This document shows, in pieces, positions 42,583 to 51,739 of a stretch of DNA of 64,000 nucleotides. Source of the DNA: Bacteroidales bacterium (GTDB lineage Bacteria > Bacteroidota > Bacteroidia > Bacteroidales > Tenuifilaceae); assembly GCA_018056955.1 (NCBI GenBank), contig JAGPEQ010000004.1, forward strand, positions 1-64,000, written 5' to 3'. The notes under the pieces were generated by a model. The model was given only the letters and a program-made list of their open reading frames with translations. It was not told the origin of the DNA and did not search any database. The stretch's first letter is position 1. Every line of letters starts with the position of its first letter. A program made the translations under genes and the position numbers.

Positions 42583-43240
42583 ATTTTTCTGCTTTTTTAC
42601 TGATTTTCTTGTATTCCTTACAAACCAGTGTTAAACCACATTCTGTGCACTTGGGTTTCCGTGCAGTACACACATACCTACCGTGAAGTATAAGCCAGTG
42701 ATGAGCTTTAGGAATAAGTTCAAGGGGGAAGTTTTCCATCAGCTGGCGTTCAACGGCAAGCGGGGTCTTGGCGTTGCTTACCAAACCAATCCTATTTGCT
42801 ACACGGAACACATGAGTGTCAACAGCCATGGCTGGTTTATCGAACACTACCGATGCAATAACATTGGCTGTTTTACGGCCAACACCCGGAAGGCGTTGCA
42901 ATAGATTGATATCAGAAGGAACCTCGCCATTAAACTCAGTCATCAAAACCTTGGCCATTCCTAGCAGATTTTTTGCCTTACTGTTTGGGTATGAGCAGCT
43001 TTTTATTATTTTGTAAATATCTTCCACGCTGGCGTTTGCTAAACTCACAGCATCGGGAAAACTTTTGAAAAAATTTGGTGTTATTAGATTTACACGTTTA
43101 TCGGTGCATTGCGCACTAAGAATAACTGCCACAAGCAATTCATATGGGTTAGAGTAATGCAATTCTGTTTCGGCTATGGGACGGGTTTTCTCAAAATACT
43201 CTATTACAAAACGGTATAGTTCCTTTTTTGAATTCATCAT
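42581..43240 (-). CDS. nth: Endonuclease III
   Basis: 219-aa DNA glycosylase/AP lyase removing oxidised pyrimidines in base-excision repair. The helix-hairpin-helix LPGVGRKTANVI contains the catalytic Lys, VDTHVFRVANRIG carries the catalytic Asp, and the C-terminal [4Fe-4S] ligands follow CxxxxxxCxxCxxxxxC (CTARKPKCTECGLTLVC). A TAATTTTG box at 43256-43263 supports a start at the ATG at 43240 (or 43237) rather than the TTG at 43258. Confidence 0.96.
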   Translation of the reverse strand: MMNSKKELYRFVIEYFEKTRPIAETELHYSNPYELLVAVILSAQCTDKRVNLITPNFFKSFPDAVSLANASVEDIYKIIKSCSYPNSKAKNLLGMAKVLMTEFNGEVPSDINLLQRLPGVGRKTANVIASVVFDKPAMAVDTHVFRVANRIGLVSNAKTPLAVERQLMENFPLELIPKAHHWLILHGRYVCTARKPKCTECGLTLVCKEYKKISKKAEK

Positions 43241-43255
43241 ATTTCTCTTTAACTC

Positions 43256-43263
43256 CAAAATTA
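43256..43263 (-). promoter_or_regulatory. -7 promoter box for nth
   Basis: TAATTTTG on the minus strand, 16 nt before the ATG at 43240. Confidence 0.5.
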
Positions 43264-43329
43264 GATTAAATTGATTAAACCTTTTTTATTTCCACTGGCA
43301 AATCACCTCATAAAATATTTAAGAATCAG

Positions 43330-43504
43330 CATTTTTATCAGCCCGTATGGATTTGCAAATTCATTATAATTCAGTTTAACAGATCACTTTCCACTATTCC
43401 TCTAACTTCATCATATTCTGTCCATTCCGACTCATTCCGATTCATTCCGACTCATTCATCTAAAAATCCTACTATCTCCATTTTTATCAGCCCGTATGGA
43501 TTTG
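43330..43504. repeat. Direct repeat pair and 10-bp tandem repeat
   Basis: CATTTTTATCAGCCCGTATG... is present at 43330-43355 and 43479-43504 (26 nt identical, with weaker similarity for about 25 nt more). Between them 43423-43457 is 3.5 units of CATTCCGACT. That tandem block recurs in the opposite orientation at 62811-62913. The rest of 43264-43548 holds no gene. Confidence 0.85.
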
Positions 43505-43548
43505 TTAATTCATGGCAATTCGGTTTAAGCAAATGTTGCACAAATTAC

Positions 43549-43556
43549 TAACTTTG
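43549..43556 (+). promoter_or_regulatory. -7 promoter box for ABC-F gene
   Basis: TAACTTTG, 20 nt before the TTG start at 43577; fits TAnnTTTG. Confidence 0.5.
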
Positions 43557-43576
43557 CAACTCAAAAAAAGAATACT

Positions 43577-45454
43577 TTGGCATTAATTTACCTACAAGCT
43601 GAAAATGTAAGCAAGTCGTTTGGTGATTTGGAAGTATTAAGCGATGTATCGCTTAGCCTATTCCAAAACCAGCGCACAGCCCTAGTAGCAAGAAATGGAA
43701 CAGGTAAAAGCACATTGCTTAATATCCTTGCAGGATATGACACACCCGATTCCGGAAAAGTAACCCTACGTAACGATATTAGCGTTGGCTATCTACCACA
43801 GGAACCTCAACTCAATTTATCAAAATCGGTTTTAGAAAATGTTTTTAATGCCGATGATGCTATTTCGGTTGCCATACGTAATTACGAAAAAGCTATTGAG
43901 TCAACCGATAAAATGGCATTGCAGAATGCCATTGATGAGATGGACAGGCTTAACATTTGGGATAGGGAACAAAAGGCCAAGCAAATACTCTCAGTTTTTC
44001 AGCTTACAGATATAAATCAACCCGTTCAACTGCTTTCGGGTGGTCAGCGCAAGCGAGTTGCACTTGCTGCGGTGCTGATAAGCAACCCCGACCTGCTTAT
44101 CCTCGATGAGCCAACCAACCACCTCGACCTTGAAATGGTGGAATGGTTGGAGGATTACCTAACACGGTCGCAAAAAACAGTGCTGATGGTTACCCACGAC
44201 AGGTATTTCCTTGACCGCGTTTGCACCGATATTATTGAGATAGATCAAAAGCAGGTTTATACGTACAACGGAAACTATTCCTATTTTATTGAGAAACGCG
44301 ATGAGCGAATTAGGGCAAAGCTGGCAGAAATTGACAGAGCAAGCAACTTACTCCGACGGGAAACTGAATGGATGCGCCGCATGCCGCAAGCACGAGGAAC
44401 AAAAGCCAAGTATAGAATTGATGCATTCTACAAGCTCCGCGAAACTGCACTACAAAAAATTCATTCCAATGATGTTGAAATAGGCGTAAGCGCCTCGCGC
44501 CTAGGAAAAAAAATAATGGAGGTCCATAATCTTTCAAAAAGCTTTGACAGTAAAGTAATTCTAAAAGACTTCAGCTACACCTTCAACCGCTTTGAACGGC
44601 TTGGTATAGTTGGTGCTAATGGCACTGGTAAAACTACCTTCCTTAACCTGATTACAGGAACACTCCCTCCCGATTCCGGAACAATTGACCCCGGTGCAAC
44701 TCTGAAAATTGCATATTACCGACAGAGCGGAATGAACATTCCCGAGGATGTTAAGGTTATTGACGTTGTTCGCGAAATAGCTGAGGTAATCACCCTTGCA
44801 AATGGTAAAACTATAACCGCATCGCAGTTTCTAAATAACTTTCTATTTACACCCGACAGGCAACACACTCTGGTTCGTAAGTTAAGCGGTGGCGAAAAGC
44901 GCAGGCTATACCTGCTAACAGTGCTTATGCAAAACCCTAACTTTTTAATACTCGACGAGCCGACCAACGATCTCGATATTTTTACGCTCAATGTTTTAGA
45001 GGATTATCTGATTAACTTTCCTGGCGTAGTAGTTGTGGTTTCGCACGACCGGTATTTTATGGATAAGCTAGTTGATGGTCTGTTGATTTTTGAGGGCAAT
45101 GGGGAAATTAGCGGATTTCCGGGCAACTATACTGAATACCGTGAATGGGCAAAGGAACAGGAAAAAAGTAATGCCGAACAACAAACCTCCTCAAAAGGGA
45201 AAACTGATAGCAAACGCCCCCAACCTGAAAGGAAGAAGAGCAAGTTAACCTTTGCCCAAAAGAAAGAGTTGGAAAAACTTACCGATGAAATAGTAAAGCT
45301 GGAAAAGGAAAAGAAAGAAATTGAAGGTTTGCTCAACGGTGGCATTCAGGATGCTAAGCTGCTAATGGACATTTCAAATAGGTTTAGTGAAATCTCCAAA
45401 CTACTCGAAGATAAAGAAATGCGTTGGTTGGAATTGAATGAATTTGAGGAATAA
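43577..45454 (+). CDS. ABC-F family ATPase (Uup/EttA-type ribosome-associated)
   Basis: 625-aa soluble protein with two tandem ABC domains and no membrane segment, as in ABC-F translation factors that act on the ribosomal E site. Domain 1: Walker A ARNGTGKSTLLN, signature LSGGQRKRVALA, Walker B LLILDEPTNHLDLE. Domain 2: GANGTGKTTFLN, LSGGEKRRLYLL, LILDEPTNDLDIF. The C-terminal coiled coil (about 545-625) is Uup-like. The start is TTG at 43577 (no nearby ATG), 20 nt after a -7 box. It ends 8 nt before convergent tilS. Confidence 0.94.
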   Translation: MALIYLQAENVSKSFGDLEVLSDVSLSLFQNQRTALVARNGTGKSTLLNILAGYDTPDSGKVTLRNDISVGYLPQEPQLNLSKSVLENVFNADDAISVAIRNYEKAIESTDKMALQNAIDEMDRLNIWDREQKAKQILSVFQLTDINQPVQLLSGGQRKRVALAAVLISNPDLLILDEPTNHLDLEMVEWLEDYLTRSQKTVLMVTHDRYFLDRVCTDIIEIDQKQVYTYNGNYSYFIEKRDERIRAKLAEIDRASNLLRRETEWMRRMPQARGTKAKYRIDAFYKLRETALQKIHSNDVEIGVSASRLGKKIMEVHNLSKSFDSKVILKDFSYTFNRFERLGIVGANGTGKTTFLNLITGTLPPDSGTIDPGATLKIAYYRQSGMNIPEDVKVIDVVREIAEVITLANGKTITASQFLNNFLFTPDRQHTLVRKLSGGEKRRLYLLTVLMQNPNFLILDEPTNDLDIFTLNVLEDYLINFPGVVVVVSHDRYFMDKLVDGLLIFEGNGEISGFPGNYTEYREWAKEQEKSNAEQQTSSKGKTDSKRPQPERKKSKLTFAQKKELEKLTDEIVKLEKEKKEIEGLLNGGIQDAKLLMDISNRFSEISKLLEDKEMRWLELNEFEE

Positions 45455-45462
45455 CCATGCAA

Positions 45463-46791
45463 TCACTCATCAAATTTGATAAGTAAAATCTTTTGGGTAT
45501 TCTCATCAACCCTAAACCTATTATCAATTCGGTAACCAACAACCCATACAATTTGGTTTTCCGAAGTCAGAACAAAAACCTTTTCCTTATCTGGAAGGGG
45601 TATTTTGATGTCAACTAGGAAATCGCTAATCTTTTTAAAGCTGGTCATGCCGAAAGGCATAAACCGGTCACCAGGTTGCCATGGTCTGATGGTAAGTGGA
45701 AACTTGAGTTTTTCCAGATCAAGATATGCGTATTTTGTATCTTTCCCAAACACAAAACCTTGAGAGTAATCAAGTTTACTCAAACTTAATTTTACAGGTT
45801 GGTCAATTTGAGTTATGTTGACATCAATCTGACATTCAACGCTTTGCCTCTTTTGTTTTTGCTGTAAAATAAGGTGATTCCTATCGCGGAAAATTACATG
45901 AGTATCGGACTCTACCCTTTTGCCAATTGACGATTCTAATAGTTCGCAAACCTCAGTAGTCAGGGCAGGGGTGAAATTAAAGTCCGACAGAAAATCAACT
46001 AAAAAAATATTGACAGCGGCCTGGTTCTTCAGTTTTTCAATATCGATATAGAATACCCCCCCATTTTCATTAACAATTTCCTTACGTAATTGAGTCAAAA
46101 AGCTATCAACAATAAGCTGAGCTTCACGAAGATGCTGTGCGGTTTGATAAATTGAGATATCGACAGAGGGGTTTAACTCACGCAAAAGAGGCAAAACATT
46201 GTGCCTAATATAGTTACGCTTGTACTTATCGGATGCGTTACTGGAATCCTCGCGATACGAAATGTTATGTAAGGTAGCATACTCTTGAACCTGAACACGG
46301 GTAGCAAAAAGCAGTGGGCGAATGATATTCCCGTTTACGGGTTTGATTCCGGTAAGCCCTCTTAAACCAGTTCCCCGACTAAGGTTTAGCAGCACTGTTT
46401 CAACGGAATCATTTAGATTGTGAGCTATGGCTATTCGGGTGTATTTATGTTCCTTACAAATCTCATCAAAGTATGCATAACGCAATTCCCGAGCAGCCAC
46501 CTGAATGGATAAGCCATTCTCCTTGGCATATTCCAAGGTATCGAACTTAATGGTATGAACCGGTAAGCCATTCATCAGGCAATGGTAACGGACAAACTGT
46601 TCATCGGCATCCGATTCATCGCCCCGCAAGCTAAAGTTGCAGTGAGCAACACCAACACTATACCCGGCATGGACCAATAGGTGCAATAGCACCATCGAGT
46701 CGATACCACCACTAACCCCTACCAGGATTTTATCCTGGTCATTTGCCATCTGGTGCTCACGAACAAAATCGATCATTTTACTTTGCAGCAT
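45463..46791 (-). CDS. tilS: tRNA(Ile)-lysidine synthase
   Basis: 442-aa ATP-dependent enzyme adding lysine to C34 of tRNA-Ile(CAU). The PP-loop LVGVSGGIDSMVLLHLL, HCNFSLRGDESDADEQF and IAHNLNDSVETVLLNLSRGTG are diagnostic. A TilS C-terminal region follows (RPWQPGDRFMPFGM). Start overlaps the end of pabB by 14 nt, so the two are translationally coupled. Essential in most bacteria. Confidence 0.95.
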   Translation of the reverse strand: MLQSKMIDFVREHQMANDQDKILVGVSGGIDSMVLLHLLVHAGYSVGVAHCNFSLRGDESDADEQFVRYHCLMNGLPVHTIKFDTLEYAKENGLSIQVAARELRYAYFDEICKEHKYTRIAIAHNLNDSVETVLLNLSRGTGLRGLTGIKPVNGNIIRPLLFATRVQVQEYATLHNISYREDSSNASDKYKRNYIRHNVLPLLRELNPSVDISIYQTAQHLREAQLIVDSFLTQLRKEIVNENGGVFYIDIEKLKNQAAVNIFLVDFLSDFNFTPALTTEVCELLESSIGKRVESDTHVIFRDRNHLILQQKQKRQSVECQIDVNITQIDQPVKLSLSKLDYSQGFVFGKDTKYAYLDLEKLKFPLTIRPWQPGDRFMPFGMTSFKKISDFLVDIKIPLPDKEKVFVLTSENQIVWVVGYRIDNRFRVDENTQKILLIKFDE

Positions 46792-48100
46792 CTATCTGAG
46801 CATTTAGGGTTTCTAAAATGGCTTTTGCCTTAACTAAGCACTCCCTGTATTCAGCCTCGGGTTGCGACTTAAAGGTTATTGCCCCACCAACTGTGAAGGA
46901 CAAATAACCACTGCTTCTATTATAAAGCAAGCTACGAATTACCACGTTAAAATCAAAATTGCCGTTGGGCATAAAGTAACCAACTGCACCGGAGTATAGC
47001 CCGCGTTTGGAACGTTCAAAATTCTCAATTAGTTCCATTGCCCTTACTTTTGGAGCGCCAGTCATTGAACCCATCGGAAATGTGGCTCTAAAAGGATCGG
47101 TTGGGCGCAGCCCATCGGCAAGCTCGCACGACACGGTTGAAATCATCTGGTGCACCTGTGGGAATGTGTAAATCCCGCAAAGCTCATTTACCCTAACACT
47201 CCCGCGCTTGGCTATCCGCGATAAATCGTTTCTGACCAAGTCGACAATCATTACATTCTCAGCACGTTCCTTAGGATCGGTTTTAAGTCGAAATATCTCC
47301 TGCTGATCAGACTCGTCCGATTCCATTCGCGGTGCTGTACCCTTAATTGGCTGGCTGAATAGCCAATCACCATCGCGACGCAAATAGCGCTCCGGGCTGG
47401 CACACATCAGAAACTTATCGTTTACCCTAAGAAATGCGCCAAAAGGCGTTGGCGACCTGTCGTAAAGCTTATTGAAAACAACATAAGGAGTAATTCTTAC
47501 ATTGTTAGCAAAGAATTCCTGGCATAAATTCAACTCGTAAACATCACCCCGGGCAATGTGCTGCTTGACTGCGCTAACCGTATTCAAGTAATCGTTATAG
47601 GAATAATGGGAACGGAAAACAACCGACACATTGTGGTCCAATTCCTCCAAGTCACCTTCTAGCCTATCAATCAAATCACTTACTTCTTCTTGTGATACTT
47701 CTTGCTGAAGGTAATGAAACTCAGCAATTTCACCATTGACCAGTATTAGTATCCGGGGTACAAAGAAAAACATATCGGGTAAACCAACTCCATCGGGGTT
47801 ATTGGACTGTAAATGTTCGAGTTGATTTTTAAGATCGTAAGTAAAATAACCAAAAACCCAATCATTATGAGCGCTTAGGAACTCATCGAGTTCATCAAAA
47901 TGATTAGAATTTGGACTGCAAGCCGAGCTAATACCTAATGCAGCAGCAAGTTGAAAACGGCTGGTAAAATTGGTTTCCGGAATAGTGAACCTATCGGATC
48001 CCCGAAGAAGAATACCCACATCGGTGTTTTCAACCTCATACGCCAGATTTTTGGCAAACCTATCAAAATTGCTTACCCTATGGATGTATTTACTGCGCAT
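46778..48100 (-). CDS. pabB: Aminodeoxychorismate synthase component I (chorismate-utilising enzyme)
   Basis: 440-aa enzyme of the anthranilate synthase component I family, making 4-amino-4-deoxychorismate from chorismate. Signatures are PIKGTAPR, ERAENVMIVDLVRNDLSR, GSMTGAPKVRAMELI, RGLYSGAVGYF and SFTVGGAI. The pairing with folate enzymes rather than trp genes, and the length, favour PabB over TrpE. The ATG at 48100 is chosen (upstream TTG gives 446 aa) because TACCTTTG lies at 48106-48113. It overlaps tilS by 14 nt. Confidence 0.88.
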   Translation of the reverse strand: MRSKYIHRVSNFDRFAKNLAYEVENTDVGILLRGSDRFTIPETNFTSRFQLAAALGISSACSPNSNHFDELDEFLSAHNDWVFGYFTYDLKNQLEHLQSNNPDGVGLPDMFFFVPRILILVNGEIAEFHYLQQEVSQEEVSDLIDRLEGDLEELDHNVSVVFRSHYSYNDYLNTVSAVKQHIARGDVYELNLCQEFFANNVRITPYVVFNKLYDRSPTPFGAFLRVNDKFLMCASPERYLRRDGDWLFSQPIKGTAPRMESDESDQQEIFRLKTDPKERAENVMIVDLVRNDLSRIAKRGSVRVNELCGIYTFPQVHQMISTVSCELADGLRPTDPFRATFPMGSMTGAPKVRAMELIENFERSKRGLYSGAVGYFMPNGNFDFNVVIRSLLYNRSSGYLSFTVGGAITFKSQPEAEYRECLVKAKAILETLNAQIDAAK

Positions 48101-48105
48101 AAGCG

Positions 48106-48113
48106 CAAAGGTA
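48106..48113 (-). promoter_or_regulatory. -7 promoter box for pabB-tilS
   Basis: TACCTTTG on the minus strand immediately upstream of the pabB ATG at 48100, so the mRNA may be almost leaderless. Confidence 0.45.
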
Positions 48114-48146
48114 GCCAATTATGGGTTCATGAAGAGTGGGGATGGT

Positions 48147-49169
48147 TTAATTTTTCTTGAACTGGTTCACCATATCAACAACTGTATGTTCAAAAGGGGT
48201 ATATCCCAAACCCAACTCCTGCCTGCTTCTACTAGTACTGAACGCAATTCGATACCCAACATTACGGGCTACAAACCGAGGTGAAAGGCCAAAAAGAGGG
48301 CTAACAAAGTAAAGTAACCACTTAGGGGCGACCATTTTGGGGAGTTTAAACTGACCAGGGAATTTATTGTTGATAATTGCAACCAGTTCCATGAAATTTG
48401 CCACTCGTTCAGCAATAATAAATCGACCTGAAACAGAAGGGTTTTCAAGGGCTAGCACATGTGCTTTAGCAACATCGCGTACATCAACAAAACCGAAGTA
48501 AAGGTCAGGTGCACCAAAACGATACTTACCGGAAAGCAAATCCTTCATGATTTGAAGGCTTTCCGAATTGGAATTTCCTGCGAGTGAAGGCCCAAGAACC
48601 AAAGCGGGGTTTATTACCACTAACTCCCATTTACTCTGTTCCGCATTAATTCGCCATGCCTCCCTCTCAGCCTGAACTTTTGAAAAGGAGTAAGGTTGAT
48701 GCTTCAATGAACTTGTAGTGTTGAAATTTTCCTCAGTAAACTCGGTTAATCCCTGTTCCTCCATATCGATATTATCGCCATGAACAGCAGCCACGCTCGA
48801 GGTTAGCACTACCCTTTTCACTGTCGACGATTTGCTTGCAGCACCCAAAACATTTCTTGTACCCTTAACAGCAGGGTCAACCAAATCGCGTTGCGGGTCT
48901 TTAAACCGAAGAGTAAATGGTGAGGCCATATGTATTATGGCATCGGTACCCTCAGCTGCTTCATCAAAAGCTCCATCAATCAGCAAATCAGCCTCAAAAA
49001 GTTCAAGTAAATTAGTGGAATTTGGCAAACTCTGCAGATGCAGGTACTTGTCCTTTCTGTTAAACGACCTAACAGGTACCCTTACGCGATAACCCTTTTC
49101 AAGCAATTCCTTAACAACCCATGAACCAATATAACCGGTTCCCCCGGTTACAAGTATAGTTTTTGTCAT
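48147..49169 (-). CDS. NAD(P)-dependent epimerase/reductase (dihydroflavonol-4-reductase-like)
   Basis: 340-aa extended short-chain dehydrogenase. The Rossmann motif TGGTGYIGSWVVKEL binds NAD(P), the catalytic YxxxK is in YSFSKVQAERE, and the upstream Ser/Thr in LTSSVAAVHG. The closest described relatives are dihydroflavonol-4-reductases and cinnamoyl/aldehyde reductases; in bacteria the substrate is unknown. It ends 28 nt before the pabB promoter and shows no obvious operon. Confidence 0.9.
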   Translation of the reverse strand: MTKTILVTGGTGYIGSWVVKELLEKGYRVRVPVRSFNRKDKYLHLQSLPNSTNLLELFEADLLIDGAFDEAAEGTDAIIHMASPFTLRFKDPQRDLVDPAVKGTRNVLGAASKSSTVKRVVLTSSVAAVHGDNIDMEEQGLTEFTEENFNTTSSLKHQPYSFSKVQAEREAWRINAEQSKWELVVINPALVLGPSLAGNSNSESLQIMKDLLSGKYRFGAPDLYFGFVDVRDVAKAHVLALENPSVSGRFIIAERVANFMELVAIINNKFPGQFKLPKMVAPKWLLYFVSPLFGLSPRFVARNVGYRIAFSTSRSRQELGLGYTPFEHTVVDMVNQFKKN

Positions 49170-49232
49170 ACATCAAAATTTTATGCTGTTTAAGAAACAA
49201 AACAGTATGAAAAAAGTTTTTAAGTATGAATA

Positions 49233-51071
49233 TTACTGATATTGAAGAATGTATGGTTCTTTAATCCTAAACTGCTCAAAATTCCTTCGGTTCTCGGTTG
49301 AAATAAACCAGTATGCCACTTCGGCATCGGGTGGCAACTTAGGGTAGTAACCAATACGAAAAAGAAACGTAGGAAATATCAAACTTTCATTCTTCAACCT
49401 TAAACCCACTCCAAACCCACTATACAGGGTGTTTTGGTAGATTAACTCATCGGACTCACCCACCATACCAAAATCGGCAAAAACAAAAAAAGCAGGTCTA
49501 AATCCGTAGATGTAATGGGGTGAATATAACATGGACTCAAAGTTAAACATCAATCGTGTTTGGCCATAAAGGTCGGGACTCCTAAGTCCCCTTACACCAT
49601 AGTTGTTTGTTAAAACAACATACTCCCTTTCACCACTAAAACGGGCAGCCCCTCGAGTAAAATCGTACCTAATAAAATGGCGAATATCGCTACGGCCAAT
49701 GTGGTAAAGGTTAGAGAAGTACTGTGCTCTAAGGTTGATAACAGCCTGCTCTACCTTAGGCCCCTCAGCAAGATAACCCCCTAGCCTTGACGATAGAAAC
49801 AAATAACCCCACGGTGTAACCTCGGCTGCTGAAAGCTCCCCTCCAATCAAAAAACGACGCTGAAATGTACTTTGCTGAATACCGCTTGTGGCCTGAATTT
49901 TAAAACCAACCGGTATATCCTCAGTGTTCCCAAATCCAAAATATAAGCTGGAGCGATAAATGTTTTGGTTGGATAACCCCAGCGAAACAACATAATTTTC
50001 AGCCGAATGAAATATTGGATTTAGGTAAATAGAAACCGGTGGTGATTGAAAGTAATCGCGCCTATAGTAACGTAATGCAAAAACCAGATTTAGAGGGGCA
50101 CTGGTACCAGAGCGTCTACTAACCCTGACTGATCGGCCAATCCACCAGTCCTGCGACTGATATGAAATTTGTACTACTGAATCGTCGGTGAAAACCCTGT
50201 AAGGTTCGTCGGACTTTAAAAGTTCAATACCTCCTGCATACTTAGTCTTGGATGCAAAGAAATCACGGTTAAACCTCATAAGGTAAGTCTCATAGGAATG
50301 ACCTTTTCTTACAAAAAAGCTACTGGAAATATATGAACCAAAATAGTTTGGTACATCAAACTCCCCTTGATACGACCATTTATCGGTAAAAGTCTTATTA
50401 TAATAAGCTATTGCTTTAGCTCGAATACCTAAACCCGCAAAGTTCCTTTCCGATAAAGCAAGTTTCATCTTTTCAGGGGATGAGTATTGCACCCCAGCGG
50501 ATATTGTCCAAATATCCTTGGTTATCACATAAACATGCACATGGCTTGAATCGCTCAAGGGTTGAACTAAAATATTGGCATCCTCAAAGAAGTTACTTTG
50601 ACGCAGCAACTGCTCAGTTTCAGCCAAATCCAATGGAACAACCTTATCGCCTTCCTTGAAAAGCAAGTTGTTTTGAATAATTTTTTTCCAGGTTTTTAAA
50701 TGCAAGCTATTCCCAAATTTTTCAATATTCCTCTCTGGTTTAATAGTAGTATCGTAAACCGAGTATCCAAACGCATCAAAACGTATTATACTAATCTGTG
50801 AAATTACCTTGCCTTCATGCTTCAAGAATCGGTTAACAGTTTCCTCATTGGTTAATGGTGCAACATTAACATTCTGACGGCCAAACCATTTATATACGGT
50901 TTGAGAAATTTTATCCTCTTTCTTTTTAATACTATCAGAACTAACCCGGTTGCTATCAGATTGTGCAAAAGATGAATAATTAATAAATCCAAAAAATGAA
51001 AAATAAACCATCATTACTAATGCAATGATGGTTTTACCACGAGTATATGAAAGCAACTTAAAATCAGTCAT
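49233..51071 (-). CDS. BamA/Omp85-like outer-membrane surface antigen protein
   Basis: 612-aa outer-membrane protein. Signal sequence (MTDFKLLSYTRGKTII...), a POTRA-like region (about 140-210, around VISQISIIRFDAFGYSV and EQLLRQSNFFEDANILVQP), then a C-terminal barrel related to bacterial surface antigen D15 (NNYGVRGLRSPDLYGQTRLMFNF, read from 49540-49610). It is shorter than true BamA (five POTRA), so it may be an accessory Omp85. It follows the SiaB-family gene by 16 nt. Confidence 0.85.
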   Translation of the reverse strand: MTDFKLLSYTRGKTIIALVMMVYFSFFGFINYSSFAQSDSNRVSSDSIKKKEDKISQTVYKWFGRQNVNVAPLTNEETVNRFLKHEGKVISQISIIRFDAFGYSVYDTTIKPERNIEKFGNSLHLKTWKKIIQNNLLFKEGDKVVPLDLAETEQLLRQSNFFEDANILVQPLSDSSHVHVYVITKDIWTISAGVQYSSPEKMKLALSERNFAGLGIRAKAIAYYNKTFTDKWSYQGEFDVPNYFGSYISSSFFVRKGHSYETYLMRFNRDFFASKTKYAGGIELLKSDEPYRVFTDDSVVQISYQSQDWWIGRSVRVSRRSGTSAPLNLVFALRYYRRDYFQSPPVSIYLNPIFHSAENYVVSLGLSNQNIYRSSLYFGFGNTEDIPVGFKIQATSGIQQSTFQRRFLIGGELSAAEVTPWGYLFLSSRLGGYLAEGPKVEQAVINLRAQYFSNLYHIGRSDIRHFIRYDFTRGAARFSGEREYVVLTNNYGVRGLRSPDLYGQTRLMFNFESMLYSPHYIYGFRPAFFVFADFGMVGESDELIYQNTLYSGFGVGLRLKNESLIFPTFLFRIGYYPKLPPDAEVAYWFISTENRRNFEQFRIKEPYILQYQ

Positions 51072-51087
51072 TCATCAAGAAATAAGC

Positions 51088-51660
51088 TTACTCCTTAGCA
51101 AATTTTTTGGCATTAATTTCAACTTTAAGGATAAAGAAGAAGTTTTGATCGTCGAGTTGAAGGAATTGGTAGTTTAATGGTTCACCTGTTTTACGAGCAA
51201 TATCAATTAGCCCTAAGCCTGCCCCCCCCTTATCGGAAAGGTTTCCTTCGCGAATTTGCCGTTTATACATCTCCTTAAGCTCCTCGGGTGTTGCGCTATT
51301 AACGGTTATCAGTGCGTTTTCAAGGTGATCTTTATGCTTTCGGGCTACCTTGTTGGAAGTAATAATATAGTATGTATCGTGTTTTTTGCCAATGATAAAT
51401 AACCCTTTACCAATATTACGCTCCTGAATCTCATCGGAATGCTTATTCATATTCTGGAGAGTTTCAACCATAACGTGGTAAACCTTACGCTGGACCGAGC
51501 GTTCCTCACTATTTTTTTCCATATCCGATTCCGCCATCGATGTAAACATTTTTGTGATCTCATGGCTAAATTCCCCTAGGTAAACCAGGGAGAATCCATT
51601 ATCAATCATTTCGTCGTAAATATTCGAGACGGATTTAATGAAATTAAATGATAGGTTCAT
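51088..51660 (-). CDS. SiaB family protein kinase
   Basis: 190-aa protein of the SiaB (DUF6272) family, an atypical serine/threonine kinase with a GHKL-like ATPase fold; in Pseudomonas aeruginosa SiaB phosphorylates SiaC. Conserved positions seen are VYHVMVETLQNMNKHSDE (N-box with Glu/Asn) and KGGAGLGLIDIARKTGEP (Gly-rich ATP lid). A TATTTTTG promoter box lies 25 nt upstream. The SiaC-family gene (20.0 kb) and a PP2C phosphatase gene (13.1 kb) are elsewhere in the window. The BamA-like gene follows by 16 nt, probably same transcript. Confidence 0.87.
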   Translation of the reverse strand: MNLSFNFIKSVSNIYDEMIDNGFSLVYLGEFSHEITKMFTSMAESDMEKNSEERSVQRKVYHVMVETLQNMNKHSDEIQERNIGKGLFIIGKKHDTYYIITSNKVARKHKDHLENALITVNSATPEELKEMYKRQIREGNLSDKGGAGLGLIDIARKTGEPLNYQFLQLDDQNFFFILKVEINAKKFAKE

Positions 51661-51684
51661 ACTCCAGAAATTTTATATTGCTTT

Positions 51685-51692
51685 CAAAAATA
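51685..51692 (-). promoter_or_regulatory. -7 promoter box for SiaB gene
   Basis: TATTTTTG on the minus strand, 25 nt before the ATG. Confidence 0.5.
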
Positions 51693-51700
51693 GAATAAAA

Positions 51701-51728
51701 AAGGTCGGAAAGCAAACCATCCGACCTT
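51701..51728 (-). terminator. Intrinsic terminator of M49-like gene
   Basis: AAGGTCGG / CCGACCTT 8-bp stem followed on the minus strand by TTTTTTATTC. Confidence 0.75.
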
Positions 51729-51739
51729 AATTTTTAGGT

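Noticed and set aside
43577..45454. Membrane ABC transporter
   Set aside because: No membrane segments occur and the two ABC domains are in one chain, with a Uup-like coiled coil; it is an ABC-F protein.
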